Assembly (NCBI GenBank): GCA_012934845.2
Contig: WNNJ02002345.1
Coordinates: 1 to 64,000, forward strand
Direction of reading: 5' to 3'
Source of the DNA: Pomphorhynchus laevis
Taxonomy: Eukaryota > Acanthocephala > Palaeacanthocephala > Echinorhynchida > Pomphorhynchidae
Length of the DNA stretch: 64,000 nucleotides
Positions 29,613-39,611 of this stretch are shown here, in pieces (position 1 is the stretch's first letter; each line of letters opens with the position of its first letter). A program made the translations under genes and the position numbers. The notes beneath the pieces were generated by a model that saw nothing but the letters and a program-made list of their open reading frames with translations, searched no databases and was not told the origin of the DNA.

Positions 29613-30110
29613 GAAGAGAAGATTTATTCAAGAAAAAAAAAGAAGTAAAATGTTCTACAAACTAGAAAAGTTTCTTGCACTGTCAAGCACATTGTCCCGA
29701 CATATTACTCAACGGAGTGCAGCGGACTTGTAATGATGCTGCTCTTGCTAGCGCTAGTCCCGTTTTGATCCTCAAATCACGCATGCATTCGTTGTATGGC
29801 CGAGTAGATTTTATAGATTGACGCCTGCATATTTGTCGTAGCACCTTTGAAGCTATTTCACCAGCTCCACCGTTAGCTGCAAAAATTATAGGAAAAAAAC
29901 AAGCTCTTTCAAATCGTGATATACGTTCACCGTATTTTCCGATTTTCCTTTGTTCGTGGTAGTGAAAGTGATTTTGTGGCATTGATGTTGAGTAGGACGA
30001 AGCAAGGTGATTGTAAACGCAAATGTCCAATAGGGACCGCTCCGAAATACTAAACAACCCATAGCAAGAAATATCTACTCTAGCGTTATGTTCCCTGGCT
30101 GTTATAATAT
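29600..30110 (-). mobile_element. RLE-type LINE, 3' fragment between TAA tracts
   Basis: Minus strand, about 510 bp. It encodes AREHNARVDISCYGLFSISE, RSLLDICVYNHLASSYS, KIGKYGERISRFERACFFPI, ANGGAGEIASKVLRQI (frame open from the 5' junction near 30110 to the stop at 29683), that is, the nuclease domain. 5'-truncated inside the nuclease. It differs clearly from the neighbour at 28.0-29.6 kb, so it is a separate insertion from another subfamily. Confidence 0.84.
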
Positions 30111-30132
30111 TATAATAATAATAATAATAATA
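30111..30132. repeat. TAA tract, tail of the next LINE
   Basis: About seven TAA units between the RLE fragment and the 3' end of the minus-strand APE LINE; on the latter's strand it reads as an ATT tail. Confidence 0.88.
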
Positions 30133-32205
30133 CAGAGTTTTATTTCCCGTTCCGCCTTTCGGCTGGGCAAATAATTACAAAATAGGAAATTAGTCAGAAT
30201 CAACAAAATTTGAAGTATACATATTGTCTTCTTAATGCGTCGTTTTTTGATCAATGACGAAGATCATTAATCTCTTGAAGTGACATAAGGCTGAGTTGAG
30301 GGCAGGCTAGAGCATGGAGCAATGCATCACAGGAAGAAGCACAGAAGCGGCATATACAAGAAGAATCACGGCGATGACAAGCGAGAAGTCGGCGACAGTA
30401 GTTATCATGAAAACCATGAATAGATAACCTCCATATCAATGGGCGTTTCACATTTAACGGTGATCTCCAACTGTTTTGCAGGTACACAGGAGAATTGGCT
30501 AAATCATGATCCACGTTTAAGAATTTAGTCTCAAGAGCTACCAAATGTTGGAGATAACTAGACGTTTGAACACATCTAAGACTACTACATAATCGGACAC
30601 TAAGCGGCTTTATTTTTGCCAAGTATGTGATCGCTGTCGTACTACATTTATTGGATACTCCAACTATATGTTTCAAAAATCGGGCCTGACACCTATCAAT
30701 CTGTCTAAAATTTAACTCAGTGAGGTCCTCCCAGAATGTTGCCAACCCATACTGAATAATTGGTAGAAGCATTAACTCGAAATATCTCAACGCTCCTTCA
30801 AACGACAGCTTCCTTAGTTGAGGATATGAAGCCGTTTTAATTGCAATCTTAGAAGATTTAGCCTCAAGGTGCGCGGTAAAAGACCATCTAGACGTTAATA
30901 GAACGCCAAGATACTTATAATTAGTACAGAACTCTAGTGTCTGAGACTTTATAAAAAGCGAGTCATGCTTGGATAAACGACCACCACCGCGGAACTTCAC
31001 TACCTTTGATTTTGAAATGTTGATGTCTAGTTCATTCCGACTACAAAATACAGTCAAGCCATCGAGTGCCTTTTGAGCCGTGCCTAGGTTTCTTGTCAGG
31101 ATCACAAGATCGTCAGCATATAGCGCCAACTCAACTTCGTTTGCAAAAGACCGTATAACCGGTGGTAAATCAATAACGAAGATTGAAAATAATAGAGGAC
31201 TGATTGGGTCCCCCTGCAATACGCCATGATTAACTGTGAAGAAGTCAGAGTATGCTAAATCATCGAATACCTTGACACGGTTAGGTAATAGAATCTGATA
31301 TAGTAGGCGAAGAAAGCGCCCACGAAGATTACAATTATTATGCAGCTTAGAAAGTAGGATATTTCGATTGACTGAGTCAAATGCTCTACGAAAATCAATA
31401 AAGATGGCATATAATGAATTTTTATTAGAAATACAGTTGACTACAGAAGAACGCACTAGACTGATAGCATCACAAGTCGAGCGACCTTGCCGAAATCCAA
31501 ATTGTTCTTCAGGCAATAACGAAGAACAGTGCTTAGCTAGTCGAGAAGTTAATACAAACGACAATAATTTATAAACGTGGTTTAAAAGGAAAATTCCGCG
31601 ATAAGAGTCTGGAGATTCCAAAGGACCGGTGCCCTTATATAGAACTTTCACTATCCCCTCTTTCCAAGAGAATGGCAAACAGGATCCATAGAGTAGAGAA
31701 TTGAACATAAAGGTCCAATAGCTGCCAAATATGTGGAATGTAGCTCGGAGTTGCTCCACGCAGAGATTATCCGGACCACTAGCTTTCTTCACATGCATCC
31801 GCGCAAGGCATCCTTCAATTTCATCAATGGAAAAGGGTGTATCAATCAAACCAGAGGAACCGTCAAAATCAAAATTATTAGCTGGCAATGACAACGATAG
31901 ATCATCGAGATGGAGGAAAGAGCGAAAGTGATCAACCCACTTGGAAAGCGGAACTAAAGACATGATTTTATTATGATGTTTAGAATGGACTTTCCATGGA
32001 AAGCTCTCTGCCAAACTTAATCGATGACACTCTTCTGCGTACAAACGATCTCGGTGAAAAGTCTGCAACATTTTGGTATAAACCCGTCGAAGGACAATAT
32101 AAGCCTCCTTTGTAGAATGCCCACTACTACAATCGCGAGACATTCTAAGCAGTGTTCGCTGCATTTCTTGCAGGATAGGCCACTTGCGATAATTAAAAGG
32201 ATTAG
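30133..32205 (-). mobile_element. APE-type LINE, 5'-truncated to RT
   Basis: Minus strand, same clade as 23952-28014 but well diverged. It keeps RT and a 3' end with hairpin GCC-GAAA-GGC (near 30157-30166), AATAAAA and an ATT tail. ORF1 and endonuclease are absent. The 5' edge runs into a small tandem duplication at 32175-32252. Confidence 0.84.
30251..32164 (-). CDS. Reverse transcriptase of the truncated APE LINE
   Basis: 637 codons, no break; the frame is open to about 32205 without another ATG. Motifs: KASGPDNLCVEQLRATF, VLYKGTGPLESPDSYRGIFL, EEQFGFRQGRSTCDAISLV, YAIFIDFRRAFDSVNRNIL, NHGVLQGDPISPLLFSIFV, ALYADDLVILTRN (YADD), FRGGGRLSKHD, YLGVLLTSRWSF. The C-terminal CICRFCASSCDALLHALAC cluster matches the sister copy (CYCRFCGLSCCDLLHLFSC). 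Confidence 0.87.
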   Translation of the reverse strand: MQRTLLRMSRDCSSGHSTKEAYIVLRRVYTKMLQTFHRDRLYAEECHRLSLAESFPWKVHSKHHNKIMSLVPLSKWVDHFRSFLHLDDLSLSLPANNFDFDGSSGLIDTPFSIDEIEGCLARMHVKKASGPDNLCVEQLRATFHIFGSYWTFMFNSLLYGSCLPFSWKEGIVKVLYKGTGPLESPDSYRGIFLLNHVYKLLSFVLTSRLAKHCSSLLPEEQFGFRQGRSTCDAISLVRSSVVNCISNKNSLYAIFIDFRRAFDSVNRNILLSKLHNNCNLRGRFLRLLYQILLPNRVKVFDDLAYSDFFTVNHGVLQGDPISPLLFSIFVIDLPPVIRSFANEVELALYADDLVILTRNLGTAQKALDGLTVFCSRNELDINISKSKVVKFRGGGRLSKHDSLFIKSQTLEFCTNYKYLGVLLTSRWSFTAHLEAKSSKIAIKTASYPQLRKLSFEGALRYFELMLLPIIQYGLATFWEDLTELNFRQIDRCQARFLKHIVGVSNKCSTTAITYLAKIKPLSVRLCSSLRCVQTSSYLQHLVALETKFLNVDHDLANSPVYLQNSWRSPLNVKRPLIWRLSIHGFHDNYCRRLLACHRRDSSCICRFCASSCDALLHALACPQLSLMSLQEINDLRH

Positions 32206-32252
32206 ATATAATAATAGGCCACTTGCGATAATAATAATAAGGATTAGATATA
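32175..32252. repeat. Tandem duplication of about 39 bp with TAA
   Basis: ATAGGCCACTTGCGATAA occurs at 32175 and 32214, and AAGGATTAGATATA at 32197 and 32239. The second unit contains a TAATAATAA run. It lies exactly at the 5' edge of the LINE. Confidence 0.8.
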
Positions 32253-32261
32253 TGTATAAGA

Positions 32262-32515
32262 ATAAGGATTAGAGGTCATCAGGAGGAACTGCTATGCTAT
32301 TAGGTTTCGGCCCCTAACTCCTCTACCCAACATAGAAGCGGGACCAAACACGTGCTAATAAATAATATGATTTGTATTAGAATAAGGTACACCAGATAAT
32401 CAAATTTCATCATATGAAATACGTCATTAGCATGTATTTGGTTATGCTGATGATATGTTTGGTACAGAAATAGGGGATGAAACCTGATAGTATATCAGTT
32501 CCTTATGATCACCTT
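32262..32515. repeat. Fold-back (imperfect inverted repeat) element
   Basis: The left arm (about 32262-32370) and the reverse complement of the right arm (about 32405-32515) align along most of their length: GGAACTG-TAT-CTAT-AGGTTTC, CCCCTA, ACC-AACATA, ACCAAA-AC-TGCTAAT. AATAAGG stands near both outer ends. No coding capacity. It may be a MITE-like element. The core TCGACCCAACATAGCAGCGGG also appears at 39888-39912 and, weaker, at 36205-36228. Confidence 0.65.
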
Positions 32516-32546
32516 ATTCGAATACGTCATTTATTAATAACGATTA

Positions 32547-33425
32547 TTGAAAATTGCATTTACAAATGCACGTAGCGCAGTTAATAAGTTGGATAAGATT
32601 AGGTATTGGATACGTTGTCATGATGTCAATGTCTTTGGAGTTTGTGAAAGTTGGTTTCATCCTGACATATCTGATGATATGGTTCACATACCTGAATTCG
32701 CTCTTTATAGATCTGATCGAGCCCATGGACGCGGTGGTGGAGTTGCCTTCTATGTGCATGTGAGTTTGATTGTTAGTTCAGCCGTAAAATTCATTGATGA
32801 TTCATGCTCTGCCGAGGCTCTACAGTTGAGTATTACGCAATCTGGGAGTGCTATTATTACTTTATGTATAGTATATCGTGCTCCGGGCGCAATATCGTTC
32901 GCTCTTATTGATTTCCTTAAGAATATACCCAAGTGCCATAAATTTTTTATCTTTGGTGATTTTAACATGCATTCATACAATTCCGCCCTCTCCAGTATTG
33001 CAACTTATGATAAATATACTATGTCGTTATGTAATTTATTGTATGATGAAATGTTGCTTATTCAACATGTTCATTTTGATACTCGTTTCTCCGCAGAATC
33101 ATCCTCGAAGATTGACCTGCTGTTTACTAGACTTGAATATGATATTTCTTCAATTGACAAAGAACCTCCAATTAGTTCAAGCGATCATGTGGTGGTCAAG
33201 TTTCTGATTCCTACTAATTCGACCGGATCAGACAGTGTAGAGATTGTTGAGAAGCGAGTACGGAAAGTTATCCCAGATAATGAGATAATTGAATATGCTA
33301 AAAGGATTTCTTTTGTAAGTAATGATGGTGATGTGGAGAGCATGTGGCAGTCTATCAAAAGTGGGGTAATTCAAGTCCTAGACGAATTTGCTCCCATGCG
33401 TGTATTTTCCAAGCGTAAGAGGTAA
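32547..33425 (+). pseudogene. APE endonuclease of the CR1-like LINE
   Basis: Motifs: IAFTNARSAVNKLDKI, VFGVCESWFHPDISDDMV, GRGGGVAFYVHV, CIVYRAPG, KFFIFGDFNMHSYNS (GDFN), KIDLLFTRLEYD, ISSSDHVVVKFLI (SDH). All catalytic motifs are present. The frame ends at KRKR-stop at 33425, where RT continues one frame over (GKSDALYSEYKLIRNKCNRL). Confidence 0.84.
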
Positions 33426-35271
33426 GAGTGATGCTTTATATAGTGAGTACAAACTAATACGCAATAAATGCAATCGCTTAAAATCAAAAAAGAGATACTT
33501 GTACGAGAATGATGTTGCTATGTCTTTAGGACACACACCCAAGCGATTTTGGAATTATGTTTGTCGATCAAGAGTATCTAATTCTAGTGTCCGACGCATT
33601 CATATCGGAAACGAATTAGTTGAAGACCCTATGAAAATTTCTGAGGCGTTCGCTGATGTGTTTGCACTATCGTTAAATAGGGATGATGCTTATAAAGTCA
33701 ATATTTGTAATGGTTCATCAATCTGTCAGAGTCCATATATAATTATCACGATGGAGGAAGTTGAGATAGAGCTATCAAGGTTAGCTAAATGCGTGTCAGC
33801 TGGTCCTGACGATATCCCCACTTATATCCTTAAGCTCTTGAAATGTATCCTGTCATATCCGCTTTCCGAATTATTCAACGTTTCTCTCAATACGTCGATA
33901 ATTCCAAATGATTGGAAATCGGCGATTGTGGTACCACTTCCGAAAACGAAAAATGCTTGCGATGTTAGTGATTTTAGGCCCATAAGTTTAACATCTACTG
34001 TAAGTAAGGTACTTGAGAGAATTGTTCACAAAAGATTAATAAATGTATTGGGTTCAATAAACTATTTGAGCGACTCTCAACACGGTTTTCGGCATGGCCG
34101 CTCATGTCTAACGAATAATTTATGTGCTCGTGAACAATGGGCTGACGCAATTTCATGTGGATTGGTTGTCGATGTCGTCTATTTGGATTTCTCCAAGGCA
34201 TTTGATCGCGTTCCACATGCTGAATTAATAAGTATTCTCGAATCTATTGGTGTAGATTACTATCTGACTCGTTGGATTGAGAACTTCTTGAGTGGTCGAC
34301 AATTTTGTGTAAGAGTAGGTAATGCTTTTTCATCTAAACGCAGTGTTATACGTGGTGTACCTCAAGGAACGGTTCTCGGGCCATTATTATTTTGCATTTT
34401 TATCAACGAGTTGTTGAGATCGCTTAATGTACCACACTTAGCCTATGCTGGCGATTTGAAGTTATGGAATGTGATCTCGACTGAACGAGACTGTTTGTCA
34501 TTGCAGCGTGGCCTGGATTTAGTGTATGAATGGAGTCTTACTACAGGAGTATCATTAAACCTGGAAAAGTGTAAGAATATGAGATTGGGTCGTGGACGCA
34601 AAGGATGTCATACCTACTTCATTGGTGTAAAAGAACTTGAGATAGTTTCGACTCATCGTGATCTTGGTATTTTGATCGATTCATCTTTAAAGACACGACA
34701 TCATTACAACATTCAATTAGGCAAAGCTAGAAAAATGATGCACACTATCAAAAATTGCTTTCTGAAAATAAATCCATCGTCGTTCAGGGTGCTGTTTAAC
34801 TCGTTATTGAGACCAATACTTGAGTATTGCTCTCCATCTTGCTTCCCATGTACACGGACTGAACTGAATGCTGTCGATGGAGTTCTTCGCCGTATTACCC
34901 GTTTATGTCCAGACTGTAAGTATTTACCTTATCGTGAGAGACTTAAAGTGATTGGCATATTTGACATGAAGGTGAGGTTAATGTTTATCGACTTGGTTGC
35001 AACGTGGAAATTATTGCACAAATTTGATGGATATCCTCGAAATATTATGGCGTGTCGTAATAATAGATCCAGGCGACATCATTCGATGACAATTTTTAAA
35101 CAGCATACTGGGAAACTATCGCCTGTCACAAGATTGTCAAGACGTGTAGTTAACGTGTGGAATAGTCTTCCTGAATACGTTGTTGCCTCCACAACGCTGA
35201 CTTTATTTAAGAAGCGATTGCGAATATGTCTGGAACAGATCGATAATATGGAGAAGCTATCGTATCCCTGA
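33388..35271 (+). pseudogene. RT of the CR1-like LINE, catalytic motif mutated
   Basis: The ATG at 33388 reads briefly against the endonuclease frame; real RT-linker sequence starts about 33425. Motifs: SAGPDDIPTYILKLL, WKSAIVVPLPKTKN, FRPISLTSTVSKVLERI, QHGFRHGRSCLTNNL, VVYLDFSKAFDRVPH, RGVPQGTVLGPLLFCIFIN, then LAYAGDLKLW, where the canonical YADD reads YAGD: the first catalytic aspartate of the pair is glycine. The rest of the frame is open to LPEYVVASTTLTLFKKRL. Predicted inactive. Confidence 0.85.
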
Positions 35272-35363
35272 TTTTCTTAACTCTATCAATTCTACATTTT
35301 GTTTAATTTTTATTTTATTTTTTCGTGAGCAGACTGAACGCCATATAGGCTTTGTCTTGTATG

Positions 35364-35396
35364 TTATAATAAATATAATAATAATTTTTTTTTTTT
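35364..35396. repeat. TAA tail of LINE and poly(A) tail of inserted RLE LINE
   Basis: TTATAATAAATATAATAATAAT followed by a T run. The first part is the tail of the plus-strand LINE; the T run is the start of the poly(A)-rich 3' end of the minus-strand RLE fragment. Confidence 0.82.
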
Positions 35397-35906
35397 AATT
35401 TTTTTTTAATAATTGATTTTTTTTGAAAAAAAAAACAAACAAATATAGTTATACTATAAATTTTAGTTCATTGAGTTTGCAGGTCGATGTCGAGCAGAAC
35501 GAGGACCGCGAATACACATCGAAATTGAACGAGCCAACTGAATTCCAATCTTTGACCGTAATTTTGTCAATTCTTCTGAGTAGGAATGATTGTTTTTTAT
35601 TGCCATCTTCTGTGCAATTCTCTGAATTAATTGTGCAGATGATTTTACTGCTCCACCGAAACATGATAACACGATAGGTGCGAAATTCGCCCTCTCTATG
35701 GCAGTTACTCTCTCTTGATACTTAGCGAATTTACGTGTTTCGTGATATGTAAAAGCAGCCCCAGCGGATTTCGAAAGGTTGGACGGAGCGAAAACGTTAA
35801 AAACGCAAGTATCAAATAAAGTTCGCTCCGAACGACTTCCATAAAAACCACAGCAGGCGATATCCAAACGTGCATCATGAGCGCGAGATGTAGATATGCG
35901 CTCGAA
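35385..35906 (-). mobile_element. RLE-type LINE, 3' fragment between TAA tracts
   Basis: Minus strand, about 520 bp. The frame open from the 5' junction reads FERISTSRAHDARLDIACCG, RTLFDTCVFNVFAPSN, KFAKYQERVTAIERANFAPI, CFGGAVKSSAQLIQRIAQ, ending at 35463: the nuclease domain. It is 5'-truncated within the nuclease, at nearly the same place as the fragment at 29600-30110. TAA repeats lie on both sides (35364-35384 and 35908-35919). Confidence 0.84.
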
Positions 35907-35998
35907 ATATAATAATAATGCGAATTTACGTGTTTCGTGATAATAATTATCAATAATAATAATTATTATTATTAATAATTATTAATAATAATTATCAA
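35907..35998. repeat. TAA/ATT tract with a short internal copy
   Basis: Between two TAA runs lies GCGAATTTACGTGTTTCGTG (35920-35939), a copy of 35725-35744 inside the LINE fragment just to the left. What follows (35940-35998) is a self-complementary mixture of TAATAATTATT. Confidence 0.8.
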
Positions 35999-36619
35999 TT
36001 CATAACTGCTATGTTAAAATTACTATTTTTATACAGAATTTTACTATTTTCTGTTTGATTTTATTTTAAAAGTAACCCAGTTTAAAATATGCCATAATTT
36101 AATATTTCATATTAAATTATTAAAATGATTTTCAAAAAAGTAAATATCATTACAAAATATGGCATTTCTTTATTGGATTGCCATATTGCCAATAATCGGA
36201 CACTAGTCCTCGACTCAACATAGCAAAATTTACACGTACTCAACCAGATTAGAAAAATAAGTAAGTAGATTTTAGATTTTTTAAATGCAACAGAAAATGT
36301 TGTTACACGCCTCAATGATCCACGAGGAAAAACGACTATTCAACAAAATTATAAATGAAATTCGAAATAAAAATATAAAAAAGATATTTTATAATAAAAA
36401 TATTAAAAAAGATATGTATATATGAGCAATTAGAAATACTAAAACAACTTTTAAGAGATACTAAAACAACTTTTAATTTTAGATTTTTAAATGTAACAGA
36501 ACAAATTGTTAAGTTTGTAATTATAGTAAATGACACGTCTATAATCTTTATTTAACTATCTAGAAATACAAGGAAGTAATATCAGTCACAAATATATAGT
36601 TATTACAAATATAGTTATT
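35999..36619. other. AT-rich stretch without a gene
   Basis: No coding potential recognised. A phrase of about 30 bases (AGATTTTTAAATGTAACAGA and following) occurs twice, near 36267 and 36479. 36205-36228 resembles the core of the fold-back element at 32.3 kb. Confidence 0.5.
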
Positions 36620-37190
36620 TCCTTATATGACATTCTCCCGGGCTTCTGTTAAGAACTTCGATCGTAGTCTTGTAAGTATTTGGGTGTTTTCAACTGTCTG
36701 CCATACCTGCTGACTCTGGTGTCTTGAGAACGGGTAGTGCCGCGATCTAGACGATGAGACTCTGACGTTGAAACGTTTTCTGTATCTGTCTCGTCCCCAC
36801 GAAGTGACATCTTGCTCTAGTCCAAGATGCTCATCTGATCATGAAGTGACGGCGTTGGTGAACCATTTACGAGGTCATCAAGACCGCACGGAATCGAAGG
36901 CTGGCAGTTACTATTTTCGTCGTCCACGTGCGGGAACTGGCCAGGTGCTTCAGGGACACGACTGTCTTTGACCAATCGGATCGTTCTACAAGCGCTGTTT
37001 TAGCATTACTTTCCTAGAGCCTCACAATTTCCGTTGTTTTCATCATATTTGTTTGACGTATTGTGTCGATTCAACACGGCTAACCCCGGATTCAGAAGCC
37101 ATTGTGGAACATTGTTATTCGAGCTTGTTCGTCTTTCAAACTTGAAGAATCGCTCGTGTGGCGTGCAATTTGTGGTCACACACAACAATG
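36620..37190 (-). mobile_element. LTR retrotransposon fossil, Pol C-terminal fragment
   Basis: Minus strand. Residues like TNCTPHERFFKFERRTSS and PQWLLNPGLAVLNRH match the integrase C-terminal region of the Mag-like Gypsy elements at 40 kb and 52 kb, and the end (RYGRQLKTPKYLQDY) matches their polyprotein tail. Only the terminal part of pol is present. Broken, with a few breaks; older than the Gypsy element at 40139-43989. Confidence 0.75.
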
Positions 37191-37259
37191 ATCCTATTGA
37201 ATAAAGATCAACAGGTAGACATAGCTGCCACCGCGTGATATCGAGCTTTTGTGTTGCTA

Positions 37260-38720
37260 CAGCAAGTTTTTCTAGATAGTTAAATTAAGATATAAAGATT
37301 ATAGACTTGTCATTTACTACATTTTATTGAACTATTGTTGGAAGCTCAGACAGCCATAGACAAGCTTTTTAAACCAGAGATATTTACAAACCCAGTCAAC
37401 ACAGCTGAATCGGAAAACTCGTCGACACATTGGAAATGGCGTTTCGAAAAGTATCCGTTAAAAGTTCCCGACTTAGAGGAAAACGATAAACTGGATGTCT
37501 TGATCAATGACGTTGCTCCTAACGTCTACAGTTACATTTCGACAATCAATGATTACGCTCTTGCTCTCAGACGACTTGACGACCTATACCTGAAGCCAAG
37601 AAACGACGTATTCGCACGTTTTCAGCTTAGCACGTGTAAACAGTTACAGAATCAGTCGATAGACAATTTGGTCCGAGCGTTAGATCAACTTGTAAAGAAT
37701 TGCCAATACAAAGAGGTCAATGCAGACGAGCATCGCTGCTTGTGCGTCTGCGACGCTTTAATTTTAGGACTAAGTTCGAGTGCGATTAGACAACGATTGC
37801 TTGAAGTGCCTCAACTCACATTGCTGGCGGCGGTTGAAAAGGCCAGAACGCTTGAATCGGCTTAGCTGAACGCTGAAGCATACCGAATGACAGATATTCA
37901 TGTGCCAGCAATCTTCGACCAAATTGTCACGGGAGAGGCTTCGTCACCCTGTGCCGCAGTCTCGTATTCAAAATCGGCATGCATCTTCTGTGGTCGTGAT
38001 AGACACCTACGAAGTAAATATCCTGCCAGGCTTGTTGCACACTGTCAAAAATGCAATAAGATCAACCATTTTTCTATTGTCTGCAGGTCAGATCCTGCTG
38101 CTCTATCTCGTTCTGCTGCTACAACTACATAAGCGACTGATCAATTTCCATCTGTAGCTACGCTTTCATTATCTTCCACAATATCCGATGATATATCCCA
38201 AGCAAAAATTCAAGTACGCATGAATAATTGTCACGTGACGGCATTGATAGATACGGGGAGCGGTGAAAACTTCATTGACTCTGCCGTGGCGTTACGCTTG
38301 AATTTACGACGAAGGCCCTACACGCATAAAATGTATATGGCGTCCAGTGACTACGGATCTGCTATATGTTACTGCTGTGTGGCTGATGTACCTATCAAGG
38401 AAGCAGTATATAAGTCGGTCCGCTTCTTGTGTCTCAATAATTTATGCTGTGACGTAATTCTGGGACATCCATTTCTCTCGAGTCATGAATCATTCACTAT
38501 GAAATTTTGCGGAGGTAGGCCGCCGCTGTCTATAGGAGCTGTTTGTACTATCAAGGTTCATACACCTTCTTTTTTTTTCGTCCGTGACAACCGGCTGCCA
38601 CCCAGTTGCGGTAAAGTCCAGACGCTACGCACCGCATCATATGAAGATAATAAAATCAGAAATTTCGAGGATGTTGAAGGAAGGGATAATTGAGAGGTGT
38701 CAGGCACCGTGGAGGGCTAA
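37260..38720 (+). mobile_element. LTR retrotransposon fossil, Gag and protease
   Basis: Plus strand, head to head with the fragment to its left. It carries a Gag capsid-like region (HWKWRFEKYPLKVPDLEEND, FARFQLSTCKQLQNQSIDNL), a zinc-knuckle region (CIFCGRDRHLRSKYPA) and a retropepsin (ALIDTGSGENFIDSAVAL, CDVILGHPFLSSHES). It stops where RT would begin. Mag-like Gypsy; broken, with several breaks. 37191-37259 may hold terminal-repeat sequence but I cannot define it. Confidence 0.77.
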
Positions 38721-38724
38721 GAGA

Positions 38725-39611
38725 TAATAAGCTGAAAGATCTTTATGTAAATATAAGAAGTTTTTCTAAAGATATCATATGTTCAATAAATCAAAAATTA
38801 ATTAACGACTATGATAGTCTAAGTTGTATAATAGACAGTTATTGTAATACAAAATACTATAATCGTACAATAAATGTTAATAATAACAATATAAAATATA
38901 CATTAATCATAAACTTCATTAATAAATGTATAGATAACATAAATATAGCCGGACTTTTAAATAATTCTAAAAGTAAAGAAATAATAGGGTTAGATTTAAG
39001 TAAATATATTCCTAAAATAAGGTATAAGTTGTTACCGCCATTAAAACGAAAAATTTGTAATTATAATAAAGAATTGAGATGAAAAGAATTGAGATGAAAA
39101 GAATTGAGATGAAAAGAATTGAATTAAAAAGAAAATGAAATATACACAAGGAAATATCAAATTAATAAATATTACAGAACTTACTAAATTAAAGGATAAC
39201 TTTATAATAACAACTATTGATAAAGTTAGTAATAACTTTGTCTTCATATGCAAAAAGCTTTATTATGATATACTAGTGAAAGAGGTTAATTCTAATGATT
39301 TAAATGTAAATCCAACATATGAACGTAGTGAGTTGAGTTTAGAAACAATTATTACAAGTCACTGTTCTATAATGGATAAAAAGGGTATAAAGGTTGAATT
39401 AGATAATAAAACTATACCTATATTATATTGGAATTCAAAATTACATAAAAATCCAATAAAACCTAGGTTCATATGTAGTGCGTTTAAATGTACATTAAAA
39501 CCGCGTTCGGTTTGTATGAATAAAATACTTAAAGTAATTAAAGCACATTTTAAAAAATATTGCAAGGTAATCGAAATTAATAATAGTATAAAACACTATT
39601 TCAGTGTTTAA
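38725..39611 (+). pseudogene. Penelope-superfamily RT fragment (second type)
   Basis: Two frames (to 39082, and 39135-39611) with LPPLKRKICNYNKELR, then DNFIITTIDKVSNNFVFICK, IPILYWNSKLHKNPIKPRFI, CTLKPRSVCMNKILKVI. The K-ASNNFVF and P-LYW-PKLHK-P-K-RFI pattern is typical of a PLE group distinct from the canonical Penelope at 4.9 kb. The RT palm is missing. The sequence is very AT-rich (about 80 percent by eye), unlike the other elements. A 15-bp tandem repeat (AAAAGAATTGAGATG, about 3 units, 39064-39120) separates the two frames. Confidence 0.72.

Larger units (their letters stand above)
32530..35384 (+). mobile_element. CR1-like LINE lacking ORF1
   Basis: Plus strand: endonuclease (32547-33425) and RT (33388-35271) in two overlapping frames, a 3' UTR with a small GCC-ATATA-GGC hairpin near 35339-35350, then a TAA tail. 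Same broad group as 19799-23951 but diverged. 5'-truncated at the start of the endonuclease. Confidence 0.84.

Noticed and set aside
28024-30110. One rearranged RLE LINE instead of two insertions
   Set aside because: The nuclease regions overlap in content but differ in sequence, and each has its own poly(A) tail and TAA flanks.
32547-33425. Host APE/exonuclease-type DNA repair gene
   Set aside because: The domain is followed directly by a LINE RT and has the LINE-type GGG and SDH surroundings.
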